Shown: positions 22,600 through 30,277, counted from the stretch's first letter. The stretch: 31,131 bases of DNA from CALMKX01 sp036274895 (GCA_036274895.1 DASUEU010000091.1:1-31131), one strand, 5' to 3'. The notes: a model not told the origin generated them from the sequence alone. Translations and numbers: made by a program.

Positions 22600-23094
22600 C
22601 TACGGCCGCGCAACGCGCACGACGACTGCGCCGCCCATGGCGAGCAGACCGAGCAGCCCGATCAGCGGCAGGCTGCTGGCCGTGTTGGGCAGGCGGGAGC
22701 CGGTCGAGGTCTCGGAGTAACCGGTAGCTTGCGGCTCGACCCTGGCTTGCGGCATCACCTTGGGCCGAGGCTCGATGACCACGCTCGCGGCATGATAGAC
22801 GGTGCCGTCACTCATGGTGTGGTACAGCACGGTCACGCGCTCGCCGGCGGTGAAAGTCGTCGCCGGCTTGGTCTTGGGATCCAGCGCGAAGGTCATGCGC
22901 TGGCCGGCGTCGCTGTCCATCACCAGCTCAGTGCTCGTGCACGAGACCACCGTGCCCGACACCGACATCTCGGCGCTGGTGGTGGCCAGTGCGGCGGTCG
23001 TCGCCGGCTTGGTCGGCTCCGGCGTTTGTGCGACAGCGGTGCTCACGACGGTCAGCATGAGAACGGACGTCAAGAGGAGTGTTCGGACCTTCAT
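22600..23094 (-). CDS. Exported protein with LPNTA sortase signal
   Basis: A 164-residue surface protein. A signal peptide (LLLTSVLMLTVVSTAVAQ) is followed by a threonine/proline/alanine-rich stretch. A small beta domain spans about 43-108 (SVSGTVVSCTSTELVMD, MTFALDPKTKPATTFTAGE, VTVLYHTMSDGTVYHAASV), resembling domains that measure or bind small ligands but not one I can name. The C-terminus is a complete sortase sorting signal: LPNTA at 135-139, a hydrophobic helix (SSLPLIGLLGLLAMGGAVVV) and a basic end, RVARP. ATG 23094 has AGGAG upstream. The sortase gene follows 16 bases after its stop. Such pairs are unusual but known in diderms. Confidence 0.85.
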   Translation of the reverse strand: MKVRTLLLTSVLMLTVVSTAVAQTPEPTKPATTAALATTSAEMSVSGTVVSCTSTELVMDSDAGQRMTFALDPKTKPATTFTAGERVTVLYHTMSDGTVYHAASVVIEPRPKVMPQARVEPQATGYSETSTGSRLPNTASSLPLIGLLGLLAMGGAVVVRVARP

Positions 23095-23320
23095 GGTGTT
23101 TTCTCCTGGAAAGGTTGACCGCGGCGCCGCGGCCGGCTGAGCGAAAGGGATGCGCCACGCGCGGGCGGCCCACCAACTGGATGAGTAGTGCAATTGCCGA
23201 GCCACGATGGGCAACGTCTCACGGACGGCGCCGGCCCCTCGTGGCCGCCCGGGGCCGCCGTTCACAACGCAAGATCTGCACCGAACGATGCAGAGCGTGC
23301 CAGCCACTCCGCCCGGGATC

Positions 23321-23545
23321 TCATCCTTCGCTACCAGGCCGCCCGTAGGTTTCTGTCGAACCTAGGCCCTCGCGCTTGGAGCGCCGGGCATGGAGACTTC
23401 CCAGCAGCCGGTCGACTTCGTTGGCGGGGAAACGTCGCCCGCTTTCGCCCGCGCGGTTCCGGTTCCTCTGCCGACGCAGCCACCACCGCAGAGCTACCAC
23501 GAAGCTCGCACCGAGGGCCAGCAAGATCCAGCTCGTTTCTTCCAC
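23321..23545 (-). CDS. 74-residue membrane-anchored protein with sigma-54 promoter
   Basis: The product starts at GTG 23545 (M-E-E-T-S-W). It has one membrane helix, WILLALGASFVVALRWWL, then a strongly basic segment RRQRNRNRAGESGRRF and a charged tail containing NEVDRLLG. The start is supported by AAGGAGG five bases upstream; the longer frame upstream reads as non-coding and overlaps the kinase gene. I recognise no family. Its promoter region has a good sigma-54 element (23590-23605). It diverges from an operon encoding an NtrC-type sigma-54 activator, so it is probably a target of that system, perhaps a small membrane effector or feedback protein (inference). Confidence 0.7.
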   Translation of the reverse strand: MEETSWILLALGASFVVALRWWLRRQRNRNRAGESGRRFPANEVDRLLGSLHARRSKREGLGSTETYGRPGSEG

Positions 23546-23589
23546 GTCAGCCTCCTTACTTTCGTTGCGCGACGGCTCTCGCCGGAAGG

Positions 23590-23605
23590 AGCAGCTTCCA
23601 TGCCA
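23590..23605 (-). promoter_or_regulatory. Sigma-54 promoter of the 74-residue membrane protein gene
   Basis: Minus strand reads TGGCAT-GGAAG-CTGCT: GG and GC are separated by ten bases, as required for -24/-12, and it matches the TGGCAC-N5-TTGCW consensus at all but two positions. The expected transcript start would leave about 33 bases before GTG 23545, enough for its ribosome binding site. Confidence 0.65.
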
Positions 23606-23744
23606 CGCTCGCTCCGTGAGCCGGCACGCCGGTGGCGATGAGTGGTAGACTTGCGAAACTTGGAAGCAGCTCGTCCGGCTCGCGCTTGACAGTTCGGAGG
23701 AATGCCGAGGCATCAGCCACGGCGGCGGCGAGAACCCTTCCCCT

Positions 23745-25166
23745 ATGCGGCCCTTCACACGGAACACCGTCGGCGTTTGCCTGATCTATGTGCTGCTGGT
23801 GGGCGGCTTCGCGCTCTGGCAGCGCAGGGAGGTCGGTGCCGCTCACCGGGCCGCCCTGGAGGACCCGGCGCGCGGAGCGGAGCGCTACGACCAGGCCATG
23901 CGCCGCCTCGGGGCGGGCGCCCTCGGCGTCCTGGCCCTGGTCGGCGTCCTCGGCGTGGCGTTCTACGTGCGGCTGGCGCGACGTGGCCGCGAGGTCGCCG
24001 ACCGGCTGCAAGGTGCCCTGGCCGGGGATGCGCTGCCGGCACCCCGGATCAGGGACGAGCTCGGGGCCGCCCTGGAGGCCGCCGACCGGGTGGGGCAAGA
24101 GCTCGACCTGGAGCGCGAGCGGGGAGCCCAGGCCCGGCAGCGCCTCCACACGCTGTCGCGGCTCATGGACGTGGGCGTGCTGCTGGTCAATCCCTCTCAC
24201 CAGCTGGACTTCGCCAACCCTCGCGCCTGTGAGCTGCTGGGCTGCGAGGATCCGGCGCAGCTGCACGAGCGCTGGCCCGAGCTCTTGCAGCTTCTCGATC
24301 CCGGCGGGCCTGCGCAGGAGCACACAGCGCAGTTTGATTTCGACGTGCCGGGGGCGAAGGAGCCGCGTGCGGTGCACTGCCGGGTGTACCCGTTGGTGGA
24401 GGAGGAGCACCAGGGTTTCGTCTGCCTGCTGCGCGAACGGATGGCTCTCGACGCGCTGGAGACCGACCTGTTGCTGGCCAGCCAGCTACGCGCCTTGAGC
24501 CGGGTCTACCTCGCCGTCACCCATGACTTGAAGGCGCCGCTCAACGCCATGGTGCTGAACCTCGACCGTTTGCAGACCGCCCTGCGCAAGGGCGGAGGCG
24601 TGCAGGAAGCCGAGAAGACCCAGGGCTATCTCGACGTGCTGCGCGAGGAGCTCGAGCGTCTCGACCGCTCGCTGCTGGCCCTGCTCACCGACACCACACC
24701 CGCCGGCAGCGGGCGTGAGGAGTTCGACGTGCGGGGCACGATGCGGGAGATCGAGCGATTGCTGTTGCCCCAGGCCCGCCAGCAGCACGTCGCCCTGGAG
24801 GCCCAGCTGCCGGGGGTGGCGGTGCGCATCGCCGGCCAGCGCGACCGCCTCAAGCAAGCCATCCTCAACGTCGCCATCAACGCGCTCGAAGCCATGTCCG
24901 ACGGCGGCGAGCTGGAGCTGATCCTGGAGGCGCTCCCCGAAGAGGCCGAGGTGCGGATCAGCGATACCGGCCCGGGCATCCCGGAGGAGGTGCGGCGGCG
25001 GATCTTCGACATGCACTACACGACCAAGACCACCGGCACCGGCATCGGGCTCTACCTGGCGCGCTCCATCGTCGAGGCCCATGGCGGTGAGATCACCGTC
25101 GAGAACCGGCCCGGCCGCGGCAGCGAGTTCCGGCTGCGCCTGCCGGCGCTCGGGGCGGGGGTGTGA
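23745..25166 (+). CDS. Membrane sensor histidine kinase (NtrB/AtoS type)
   Basis: A 473-residue kinase with two membrane helices (about 8-25, GVCLIYVLLVGGFALW; about 54-74, LGVLALVGVLGVAFYV). The short segment between them would face the periplasm. A signalling helix (75-130), a PAS-like domain (about 135-235, VGVLLVNPSHQLDFANPRAC), a HisKA domain with His260 in VTHDLKAPLNAM, and a HATPase domain follow. The ATPase shows the N box NVAINALEAM, DTGPGIP, and TGTGIGLYLARSIVEAHGG. TTGACA at 23686-23691 could be a -35, though no clear -10 follows. Its GTGA end overlaps the response regulator start, so the two are coupled. The signal is unknown; the small periplasmic segment suggests membrane or cytoplasmic sensing. 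Confidence 0.92.
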   Translation: MRPFTRNTVGVCLIYVLLVGGFALWQRREVGAAHRAALEDPARGAERYDQAMRRLGAGALGVLALVGVLGVAFYVRLARRGREVADRLQGALAGDALPAPRIRDELGAALEAADRVGQELDLERERGAQARQRLHTLSRLMDVGVLLVNPSHQLDFANPRACELLGCEDPAQLHERWPELLQLLDPGGPAQEHTAQFDFDVPGAKEPRAVHCRVYPLVEEEHQGFVCLLRERMALDALETDLLLASQLRALSRVYLAVTHDLKAPLNAMVLNLDRLQTALRKGGGVQEAEKTQGYLDVLREELERLDRSLLALLTDTTPAGSGREEFDVRGTMREIERLLLPQARQQHVALEAQLPGVAVRIAGQRDRLKQAILNVAINALEAMSDGGELELILEALPEEAEVRISDTGPGIPEEVRRRIFDMHYTTKTTGTGIGLYLARSIVEAHGGEITVENRPGRGSEFRLRLPALGAGV

Positions 25167-26506
25167 CCGTCGTGCTCCACGCGCTGATCGTCGAGGATGA
25201 CAAGAACGCCTTGAGTGCCCTCGCCGAGCTGGTCGCCGAGCAAGGCTTCACGGTCGAGAAGGCGACCAGCGTGCGCGCGGCGCGGTCACAGCTGGCCGGC
25301 CGGACTCCGGACGTCGTGCTGCTCGACCTGATCCTGCCCGACGGCACCGGCTTCGATCTCATCGGGGATCTCCACGGTCAGACCGACCGGGTGGAGATCG
25401 TCGTGATCACCGGTCATGCCAGCGTGAGCACCGCGGTCGAGGCGTTGCGCCACGGCGCCAGCGACTATCTGACCAAGCCGGTGGACACGGCGCGGCTCAA
25501 GCTGATGCTCACCAACCTGACCCGTACGCGCGGCCTGCGCCCACGGCTCAGCGAGCTGCGCCACCAGGTGCGCCAGCTCGGCTGCTTCGGGATGCTGGTG
25601 GGAGCTTCGCCGGCGATGGAAAAGGTTTACGAGCTGGTGAGCCGGGTGGCACCTTCGAGCGCCAGCGTGCTCCTCACCGGTGAGAGTGGCACGGGCAAGG
25701 AGCTGGTCGCGGAGACCGTGCATCAACTCAGCCGTCGCGCCGCCAAGCCGTATCTGGTCGTCAACTGTGGCGCACTGTCACCGTTGTTGATCGAGAGCGA
25801 GCTGTTCGGTCACGAGCGTGGCAGCTTCACCGGCGCAGATCGCGTGCACCGTGGCTACTTCGAGCGCGCAGACGGCGGCACGCTGTTCCTCGACGAGGTG
25901 AGCGAGATGCCGCTCGAGCTGCAAGCCAAGCTCTTGCGCGTGCTCGAGGCCGGCGCCGTGATGCGGGTGGGCGGTGAGAAGATGGTGAAGGTCGACGTGC
26001 GGATCATCGCCGCCACCAATCGCGACCTCGACGCCAGGGTCGCGAAGGGGGAGTTTCGCAGCGATCTGCTCTACCGCCTGAAGGTGTTCCCGATCGATCT
26101 GCCACCGCTGCGAGCACGTACCGAGGACATCCCGGCCCTGGCCCAGCACTTCCTCGCCGAGCTCAACCGGAAGGAAGGTGCCGACACGAGCTTCGCGCCG
26201 GCGGCCCTGGCGATCCTCCAGCGTTGCGCTTGGCCGGGCAACGTGCGCGAGCTCAAGAACGTGGTCCACCGTGCCTTCATCCTCGCCGAGGGGGAGATCG
26301 ATCCATCGCATCTGGCGCCCGAGCTGTCCGGCCAGGGGCCGGCGGACGGGCTCTCGGACTCGCTCACCACGCTGGCCGAAGCCGAGCGCCGATTGATCCT
26401 GGCCTCGCTCGAGCATTTCGGCGGCGACAAACGCAAGGCCGCCGGGGCGTTGGGCGTGAGCTTGCGCACGCTGTACAACCGGCTGCGCGAGTACGGCCAG
26501 GCGTGA
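25163..26506 (+). CDS. NtrC-family sigma-54-dependent response regulator
   Basis: A 447-residue activator of the NtrC type. The receiver domain (1-120) has D11-D12, phospho-acceptor Asp55 (VVLLDLILPDG) and Lys105 (YLTKPVD). The AAA+ domain (about 143-375) carries Walker A GESGTGKE (173-180), the sigma-54 contact loop GSFTGAD (220-226), Walker B GGTLFLDEVSEM, and RRCAWPGNVRELKN-type sensor II (here QRCAWPGNVRELKN). The C-terminal Fis-type helix (about 405-445) reads DKRKAAGALGVSLRTLYNRL. GSFTGA instead of GAFTGA is a common working variant. Start GTG 25163 overlaps the kinase stop. Two sigma-54 promoters flank the pair, at 23590 and 26539; these are the likely targets. Confidence 0.95.
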   Translation: MTVVLHALIVEDDKNALSALAELVAEQGFTVEKATSVRAARSQLAGRTPDVVLLDLILPDGTGFDLIGDLHGQTDRVEIVVITGHASVSTAVEALRHGASDYLTKPVDTARLKLMLTNLTRTRGLRPRLSELRHQVRQLGCFGMLVGASPAMEKVYELVSRVAPSSASVLLTGESGTGKELVAETVHQLSRRAAKPYLVVNCGALSPLLIESELFGHERGSFTGADRVHRGYFERADGGTLFLDEVSEMPLELQAKLLRVLEAGAVMRVGGEKMVKVDVRIIAATNRDLDARVAKGEFRSDLLYRLKVFPIDLPPLRARTEDIPALAQHFLAELNRKEGADTSFAPAALAILQRCAWPGNVRELKNVVHRAFILAEGEIDPSHLAPELSGQGPADGLSDSLTTLAEAERRLILASLEHFGGDKRKAAGALGVSLRTLYNRLREYGQA

Positions 26507-26538
26507 GGGAGCTTCTCCGGCGGCGACCCGTGCTGAGG

Positions 26539-26554
26539 TGGCACAGCGCTTGCG
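26539..26554 (+). promoter_or_regulatory. Sigma-54 promoter of the second CsbD gene
   Basis: TGGCAC-AGCGC-TTGCG at 26539-26554 matches the -24/-12 consensus (TGGCAC-N5-TTGCW) except the last position. It begins 33 bases after the stop of the NtrC-type regulator and ends about 38 bases before the CsbD ATG at 26592. Confidence 0.85.
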
Positions 26555-26591
26555 GTATTACTCGGTCCGGGCCACGGGCCCGGAGACCGAG

Positions 26592-26822
26592 ATGAACTGG
26601 GAACAGATGGAAGTCGATTGGCAGCGGGTCGGGGGCGATCTGAGGACCCGCTGGAGCGCGCTCACCGACGAAGACCTCGAAGGCATCGCCGGCAAGCGCG
26701 AGCGGCTGCTCGGTCGGCTGCGCGAGATCTACGGTCTGACCGAGAAGGGCGCCGAGGCCGAGCTGCGGGACTGGGAACGACATCAAGAGCCGATCGAGCT
26801 GGACCGGATGCCTGAGTCGTGA
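26592..26822 (+). CDS. CsbD-family stress protein (second copy)
   Basis: A 76-residue CsbD/YjbJ-like protein: MNWEQMEVDWQRVGGDLRTR, then WSALTDEDLEGIAGKRERLL and the IYGLTEKGAEAELRDWE helix. This is the canonical form of the family, with the MNW opening and the TDEDL-x-x-IAGKR core, more typical than the copy at 18715. GGAG at 26582-26585 lies six bases before ATG 26592. A strong sigma-54 promoter precedes it, immediately downstream of the gene for an NtrC-type activator. CsbD genes are usually known from general-stress sigma factor regulons, so control by sigma-54 is notable. Its end converges with the DUF6600 gene, nine bases apart. Confidence 0.92.
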   Translation: MNWEQMEVDWQRVGGDLRTRWSALTDEDLEGIAGKRERLLGRLREIYGLTEKGAEAELRDWERHQEPIELDRMPES

Positions 26823-26831
26823 GACGCGGCC

Positions 26832-28190
26832 TCAGGCCGACGGCGGTTCCGGCTTCTCTTTCTCTCGCTGGTCGCGCCGACCCTCCTTCTCTTTCTCTTT
26901 CTCCTTCTCTCTTTCCTTCACTCTGGCCGGCGGCGGGCTCGGCGGCACGACCTGGCGCTGGGCCCGCGCTCGCTGTCGCTCCTCGAGCTGCTGCGTGGCG
27001 TCCAGCTGCTGCTGCCGGAGCGCTTCACGCTCGGCTCGATGGTGCTTCTCGGCCTCGACGCGCGCGGCTTGCACCTGGGCCCGGGCGATCTCCTGCCGGT
27101 GCAGCTTCGCGAGTTGTCGGGTCTCGCTGGTCTGGAACCGGTCGAGCTCCTGCTGGGCGCGGCGCTTTTCCCTCTCGAGCTCCCGGGTGTCGAGACGCGG
27201 TGCCCCCTCGGCCCGTACCACCCTGCCCTCGAGCTCGGGCGCCGGGATGCGAGGCCCTGTGCTGCCGGGCCGCCCGACGCGAACGGATTCGAGCTGCTCC
27301 TTCTCCGGCCGGTGGAACCGGACCTCGGTCTCCGCCACCTCGGCACGCGTCTTCGACCTCGCCTCGCCGATGCGCAGGGATCGCACGCGTCGTCCGGTGA
27401 CCTGCTCGATGCGTCGCACCTCGACGCCACGGTTCACCACCCGGTTGTCGACGTAGGTGTAGTTGGTCACGTTCCTGGTGTTGTGGATGATGGTGACGTT
27501 GCGCGCTGCCGGGATCAGATGCGTCGAAAGCCGCGGCTCGAGGAAGAAGCGCTCCGACACGAAGCTGTAGGTGTCAGGCCGGATGCCGATGCTCAGGTCG
27601 AGGCCGCCGAGACGCAGGCCGATGCCGATCTCGAAGCCGACCGAGGGCGGCAGGGGCGCCCAGCCGACGTAGCCTCCGCCGTGCTGCCAGGAGACCCAGG
27701 CCGGTCCCCAGTCCGTACCGGGGACCCACAGCCAGCCGAAGCGCGGGTTCCAGGTCCAACGGCCATAGTGGTAGGTCGCCCAGCCGAACGGTTCGTTCGA
27801 CACCCAGGTCCAGCCGTAATCAGTGACCACCCAGCGGCCGTCGCTGTACGGGCGCCAGGAGGGGTGCATGTCGCGCGGGAACCAGGCCCAGCCGTGGTCG
27901 CGGAGCAGCACCCAGTCGCCGTAGGGTGACAGCTCGTCGTAGAAGAAGCCGACGTCGCCGCGGAGCGAGGGGAAGCCGTCGTAGCCACGGTCACGGTCGT
28001 AGCCGCGGTCACGGTCGTAGTCACGATCACGGTCGTAGTCACGATCGCGGTCGTCATCATCGTGATGGTCGTGGTCGGAGTACGGCCGCGAGCCCGGGGG
28101 AGTGCCGTAGGTCGGCGATTGAGCGTAGACCGCACACTGGATGCCGGCTCCCAACAGGAGAGCGATGCTTGCCAGTCGAATCGGTTGCAT
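26832..28190 (-). CDS. Exported DUF6600-type protein with charged low-complexity regions
   Basis: A 452-residue secreted protein. A signal peptide (LASIALLLGAGIQCAVYAQ) is followed by an Asp/Arg/Tyr repeat region at about 40-68, in which the units DRDRDY and DRDRGY recur. A tryptophan/glycine-rich domain at about 80-195 is typical of DUF6600, with repeated strands such as YGDWVLLRDHGWAWFPR, WVVTDYGWTWVSN and FGWATYHYGRWTWNP, then WVSWQHGGGYVGWAPLPPS. The second half is a long charged helical or coiled-coil region (about 330-425) and a terminal run of Lys-Glu repeats before EPPSA. Function is unknown. The real start is ATG 28190, with GAAAGGACG upstream. It follows the DUF892 gene by 47 bases and may be co-transcribed with it. 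Confidence 0.82.
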   Translation of the reverse strand: MQPIRLASIALLLGAGIQCAVYAQSPTYGTPPGSRPYSDHDHHDDDDRDRDYDRDRDYDRDRGYDRDRGYDGFPSLRGDVGFFYDELSPYGDWVLLRDHGWAWFPRDMHPSWRPYSDGRWVVTDYGWTWVSNEPFGWATYHYGRWTWNPRFGWLWVPGTDWGPAWVSWQHGGGYVGWAPLPPSVGFEIGIGLRLGGLDLSIGIRPDTYSFVSERFFLEPRLSTHLIPAARNVTIIHNTRNVTNYTYVDNRVVNRGVEVRRIEQVTGRRVRSLRIGEARSKTRAEVAETEVRFHRPEKEQLESVRVGRPGSTGPRIPAPELEGRVVRAEGAPRLDTRELEREKRRAQQELDRFQTSETRQLAKLHRQEIARAQVQAARVEAEKHHRAEREALRQQQLDATQQLEERQRARAQRQVVPPSPPPARVKEREKEKEKEKEGRRDQREKEKPEPPSA

Positions 28191-28214
28191 GAAGTAACGT
28201 CCTTTCTCGAGCGT

Positions 28215-28233
28215 TTCCCGCAACTTGCGGGAA
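28215..28233. other. Palindromic hairpin between DUF892 and DUF6600 genes
   Basis: TTCCCGCAA (28215-28223) and TTGCGGGAA (28225-28233) form a near-continuous 19-base palindrome in the 47-base gap. It could stop some transcription after DUF892, protect an mRNA end, or act as a binding site. It overlaps neither ribosome binding site. Confidence 0.45.
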
Positions 28234-28237
28234 CCTC

Positions 28238-28741
28238 TCAGCTTTGGTCGGCGGCCATCGCCTCGAGATTGATGCGGGTGCGAGCCAGGCGGGAGAGCTT
28301 CGTGTCGGCGCTCGACTCTTCGTCGAGCGTCAGTTGGAGCAGGGCCGCGGATTCGTTTTCTCCCAGCAGCTCGGCATAGGCGCTCGCTGTGCCATAGCCG
28401 GCGATCTCATAGTGCTCCACCCGTTGGCTGGCGGAGATGATGGCAGCGTCCCGCACGACGGGTTCCGCGTCGACTTCGAGGATGCCTTGCCCTTCCTCGA
28501 GCAGACCTTCCATGCCCTTGCAGTGGTGACCATTGTGTGGGAAGTTCAGTCCCTTGAAGATCCTCTCCAGCCGGGCGATGTGCCCCTTGGTCTCGGCGAG
28601 GTGCTCGGTGAGAGCCGCCTTGAGCTCCTCGTGGGATGCTGCGGCGATGATCTTCGGCAAAGCTTCGACAATCTGCGTTTCCGCGCTGTAAAGGTCCTTC
28701 ATCTCGTGGACCCAGAGCTCTTTGAGTGATTCGATCTTCAT
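28238..28741 (-). CDS. DUF892/YciE-type ferritin-like protein
   Basis: A 167-residue four-helix protein of the YciE/YciF family (DUF892): MKIESLKELWVHEMKDLYSA, ETQIVEALPKI, then HLAETKGHIARLERIF, CKGMEGLLEEGQ, ISASQRVEHYEIAGYGTASA and LLQLTLDEESSADTKLSRLA. The spaced Glu/His residues (E in HEMKDLYSAE, the ETKGH helix, EHYE) are those of ferritin-like diiron centres. Family members are induced by osmotic and general stress. ATG 28741 has AAAGGA seven bases upstream; the longer frame would start inside the promoter. It is transcribed from operator site D. Confidence 0.92.
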   Translation of the reverse strand: MKIESLKELWVHEMKDLYSAETQIVEALPKIIAAASHEELKAALTEHLAETKGHIARLERIFKGLNFPHNGHHCKGMEGLLEEGQGILEVDAEPVVRDAAIISASQRVEHYEIAGYGTASAYAELLGENESAALLQLTLDEESSADTKLSRLARTRINLEAMAADQS

Positions 28742-28820
28742 GACACGTCCTTTCGTTGGCTGCGGTGACGCTGCTCGAAGCATGACTGGGGCTGAGGTGT
28801 CCTGCTCCTGGATGTTTCTC

Positions 28821-28901
28821 ACTCTAGTCCTCGGATCCGCCTCGGGGAAGAGCACTTACTACCCGGGAGCGCGATCGCGACGTGAGTAGGAACTACCTCT
28901 G
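28821..28901 (-). promoter_or_regulatory. Operator site D and promoter of the DUF892 gene
   Basis: Arms GAAGAGCACTTACTACCC (28847-28864) and GAGTAGGAACTACCTCTG (28884-28901) lie 19 bases apart, with cores GCACTTACTAC (28852-28862) and GTAGGAACTAC (28886-28896), centres 34 bases apart. On the minus strand TTCCCC (28844-28849) and TAGAGT (28821-28826) form -35 and -10 boxes 17 bases apart, and CTAG begins 20 bases from the operator end. To the right there is no such promoter; the neighbouring gene ends there. Confidence 0.65.
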
Positions 28902-28915
28902 CTACGGCGGCTCGG

Positions 28916-30211
28916 TCACAGCTGCGCCCGCAGCAATCCCGCCAGGTTGTCGAGCACCTTGTCGCGCAGCGGCCGCGCGTCGAACTGCGCCAGCGTCACT
29001 TGTCGCGAACGCGCCAGGTCGGCGGTGAACACCCGCTCCTGCTCTTCGGCGAAACCGCGGTCGTAGATGTTGGCGTTGGCCTCGTCGTTGAGCCGAAAGG
29101 AGCGGTTGTCGAAGTTGGTCGATCCCACCATGGTCCATAGGCTATCGACGATCATGTACTTGCAGTGATACATGGTGGGCAGGTACTCGAAGATCTCCAC
29201 ACCGGCGGCGAGCAGTGGCCGCCAACGCGAACGCGAGGCGTGGCGCACGAGGTGGGTGTCGATGTGCTCCCCGGGGACGATGATCTGCACCCGGACGCCG
29301 CGCTGACGCGCCGCAACGAGCTCGTCCACCGAGAGGTCGTCAGGAACGAAGTAGGAGTTGGCCAGGCGGATACTGCGGCGCGCGGCCGCGATCGAGAGCA
29401 GGTACATGAGGCGAACGCTCTCGCCGCCGCCACCCTTGGAGCTGTGGGAGACCTGCGCCGTCACCGTCCCGACGGAGGGAATCGACACGAAGTACTCGGG
29501 GCCGTCGAGCAGGGTCGAGCGCGTCTCGAGCCAGTTGTCCATGAACGCCGCCTGCATCTGCGCCACCACCGGACCCTCGAGGCGGTAGTGCGAGTCGCGC
29601 CATTCCTCGGGGCCGCTGGCGTTGCCGCGCCACTCGTCGGCGATGCCGACGCCTCCGGTGAAGCCGATGCGGCCGTCGACGATGAGCAGTTTGCGGTGCG
29701 TGCGGTTGTTGGTGCGCGCCACGTTGTACCAGCGCAGCGGGCGGTAGCGCTCCACCTCCACGCCGGCGTCGCTCATCTTCTGCAGATGGCTACCGTCCAC
29801 CTTGCCGGAACCCACCCAGTCGAGGAGCACGTGGACGCGCACGCCGGCGCGCGCCCGCTCGGAGAGCGCCTCAGCGAACTCCCTGCCGACGGTGCCGGAC
29901 CAGTAGATGTACGACTCCAGGCAGATGGACTGCCGCGCGCCACGGATGGCGCCGAGCATGGCGGGGAAGATCTCGTCGCCGTTCTGGAAGCCCTGGGCGC
30001 TGTTGCCATTGGCCAGCGGCGGACCGAAGAGCGACCCCATGGTGCGCACGAACTGGGGATCGTCGACACCGTAATGCCCCGGCAGCGGCTGAGTGACCTT
30101 CTTCTCCCCGGTCGCCAGATTGAGGACGAGGATGGCGATGCCGGCCATCGCGATCGCCCCCATGCCGACGGCGAGCCACATCCTCACGCCTCGCCGTCGG
30201 AGCGCTGCCAT
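28916..30211 (-). CDS. Phospholipase D-type protein, cardiolipin synthase-like
   Basis: A 431-residue membrane protein with one N-terminal helix (MWLAVGMGAIAMAGIAILVLN) and two PLD domains. The HKD motifs are intact: H172-R-K174...D179 in THRKLLIVDG and H349-C-K351...D356 in YHCKYMIVD, each followed by a glycine/asparagine-rich segment (GFTGG; VGSTNFDNRS). Two intact HKD motifs and the LLDWVGSGK segment match bacterial cardiolipin synthases of the ClsB/ClsC kind, which join phosphatidylglycerol molecules and remodel membranes under osmotic stress. The start could also be the ATG ten codons in (30181), which has a purine-rich GGCGAGG upstream. It follows the periplasmic protein gene by 66 bases and is probably read with it. 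Confidence 0.9.
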   Translation of the reverse strand: MAALRRRGVRMWLAVGMGAIAMAGIAILVLNLATGEKKVTQPLPGHYGVDDPQFVRTMGSLFGPPLANGNSAQGFQNGDEIFPAMLGAIRGARQSICLESYIYWSGTVGREFAEALSERARAGVRVHVLLDWVGSGKVDGSHLQKMSDAGVEVERYRPLRWYNVARTNNRTHRKLLIVDGRIGFTGGVGIADEWRGNASGPEEWRDSHYRLEGPVVAQMQAAFMDNWLETRSTLLDGPEYFVSIPSVGTVTAQVSHSSKGGGGESVRLMYLLSIAAARRSIRLANSYFVPDDLSVDELVAARQRGVRVQIIVPGEHIDTHLVRHASRSRWRPLLAAGVEIFEYLPTMYHCKYMIVDSLWTMVGSTNFDNRSFRLNDEANANIYDRGFAEEQERVFTADLARSRQVTLAQFDARPLRDKVLDNLAGLLRAQL

Positions 30212-30277
30212 GTCTCAGAGCACCATTCGATCCGAGCACGAGGAACCTGTTGTGCCGATCGAGGCGCGGGCACGGCG

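Noticed and set aside
23275..23294. TCTGCA-N8-TGCAGA inverted repeat upstream of the LPNTA gene
   Set aside because: Short arms, single copy, about 180 bases from the gene start; it could equally be a weak end hairpin of the 74-residue gene. Not enough to call an operator.
23286..23303. TGGCACGCTCTGCATC on the minus strand as a sigma-54 promoter for the LPNTA gene
   Set aside because: The GC of the -12 element is not at the required distance (ten bases) from the GG of -24.
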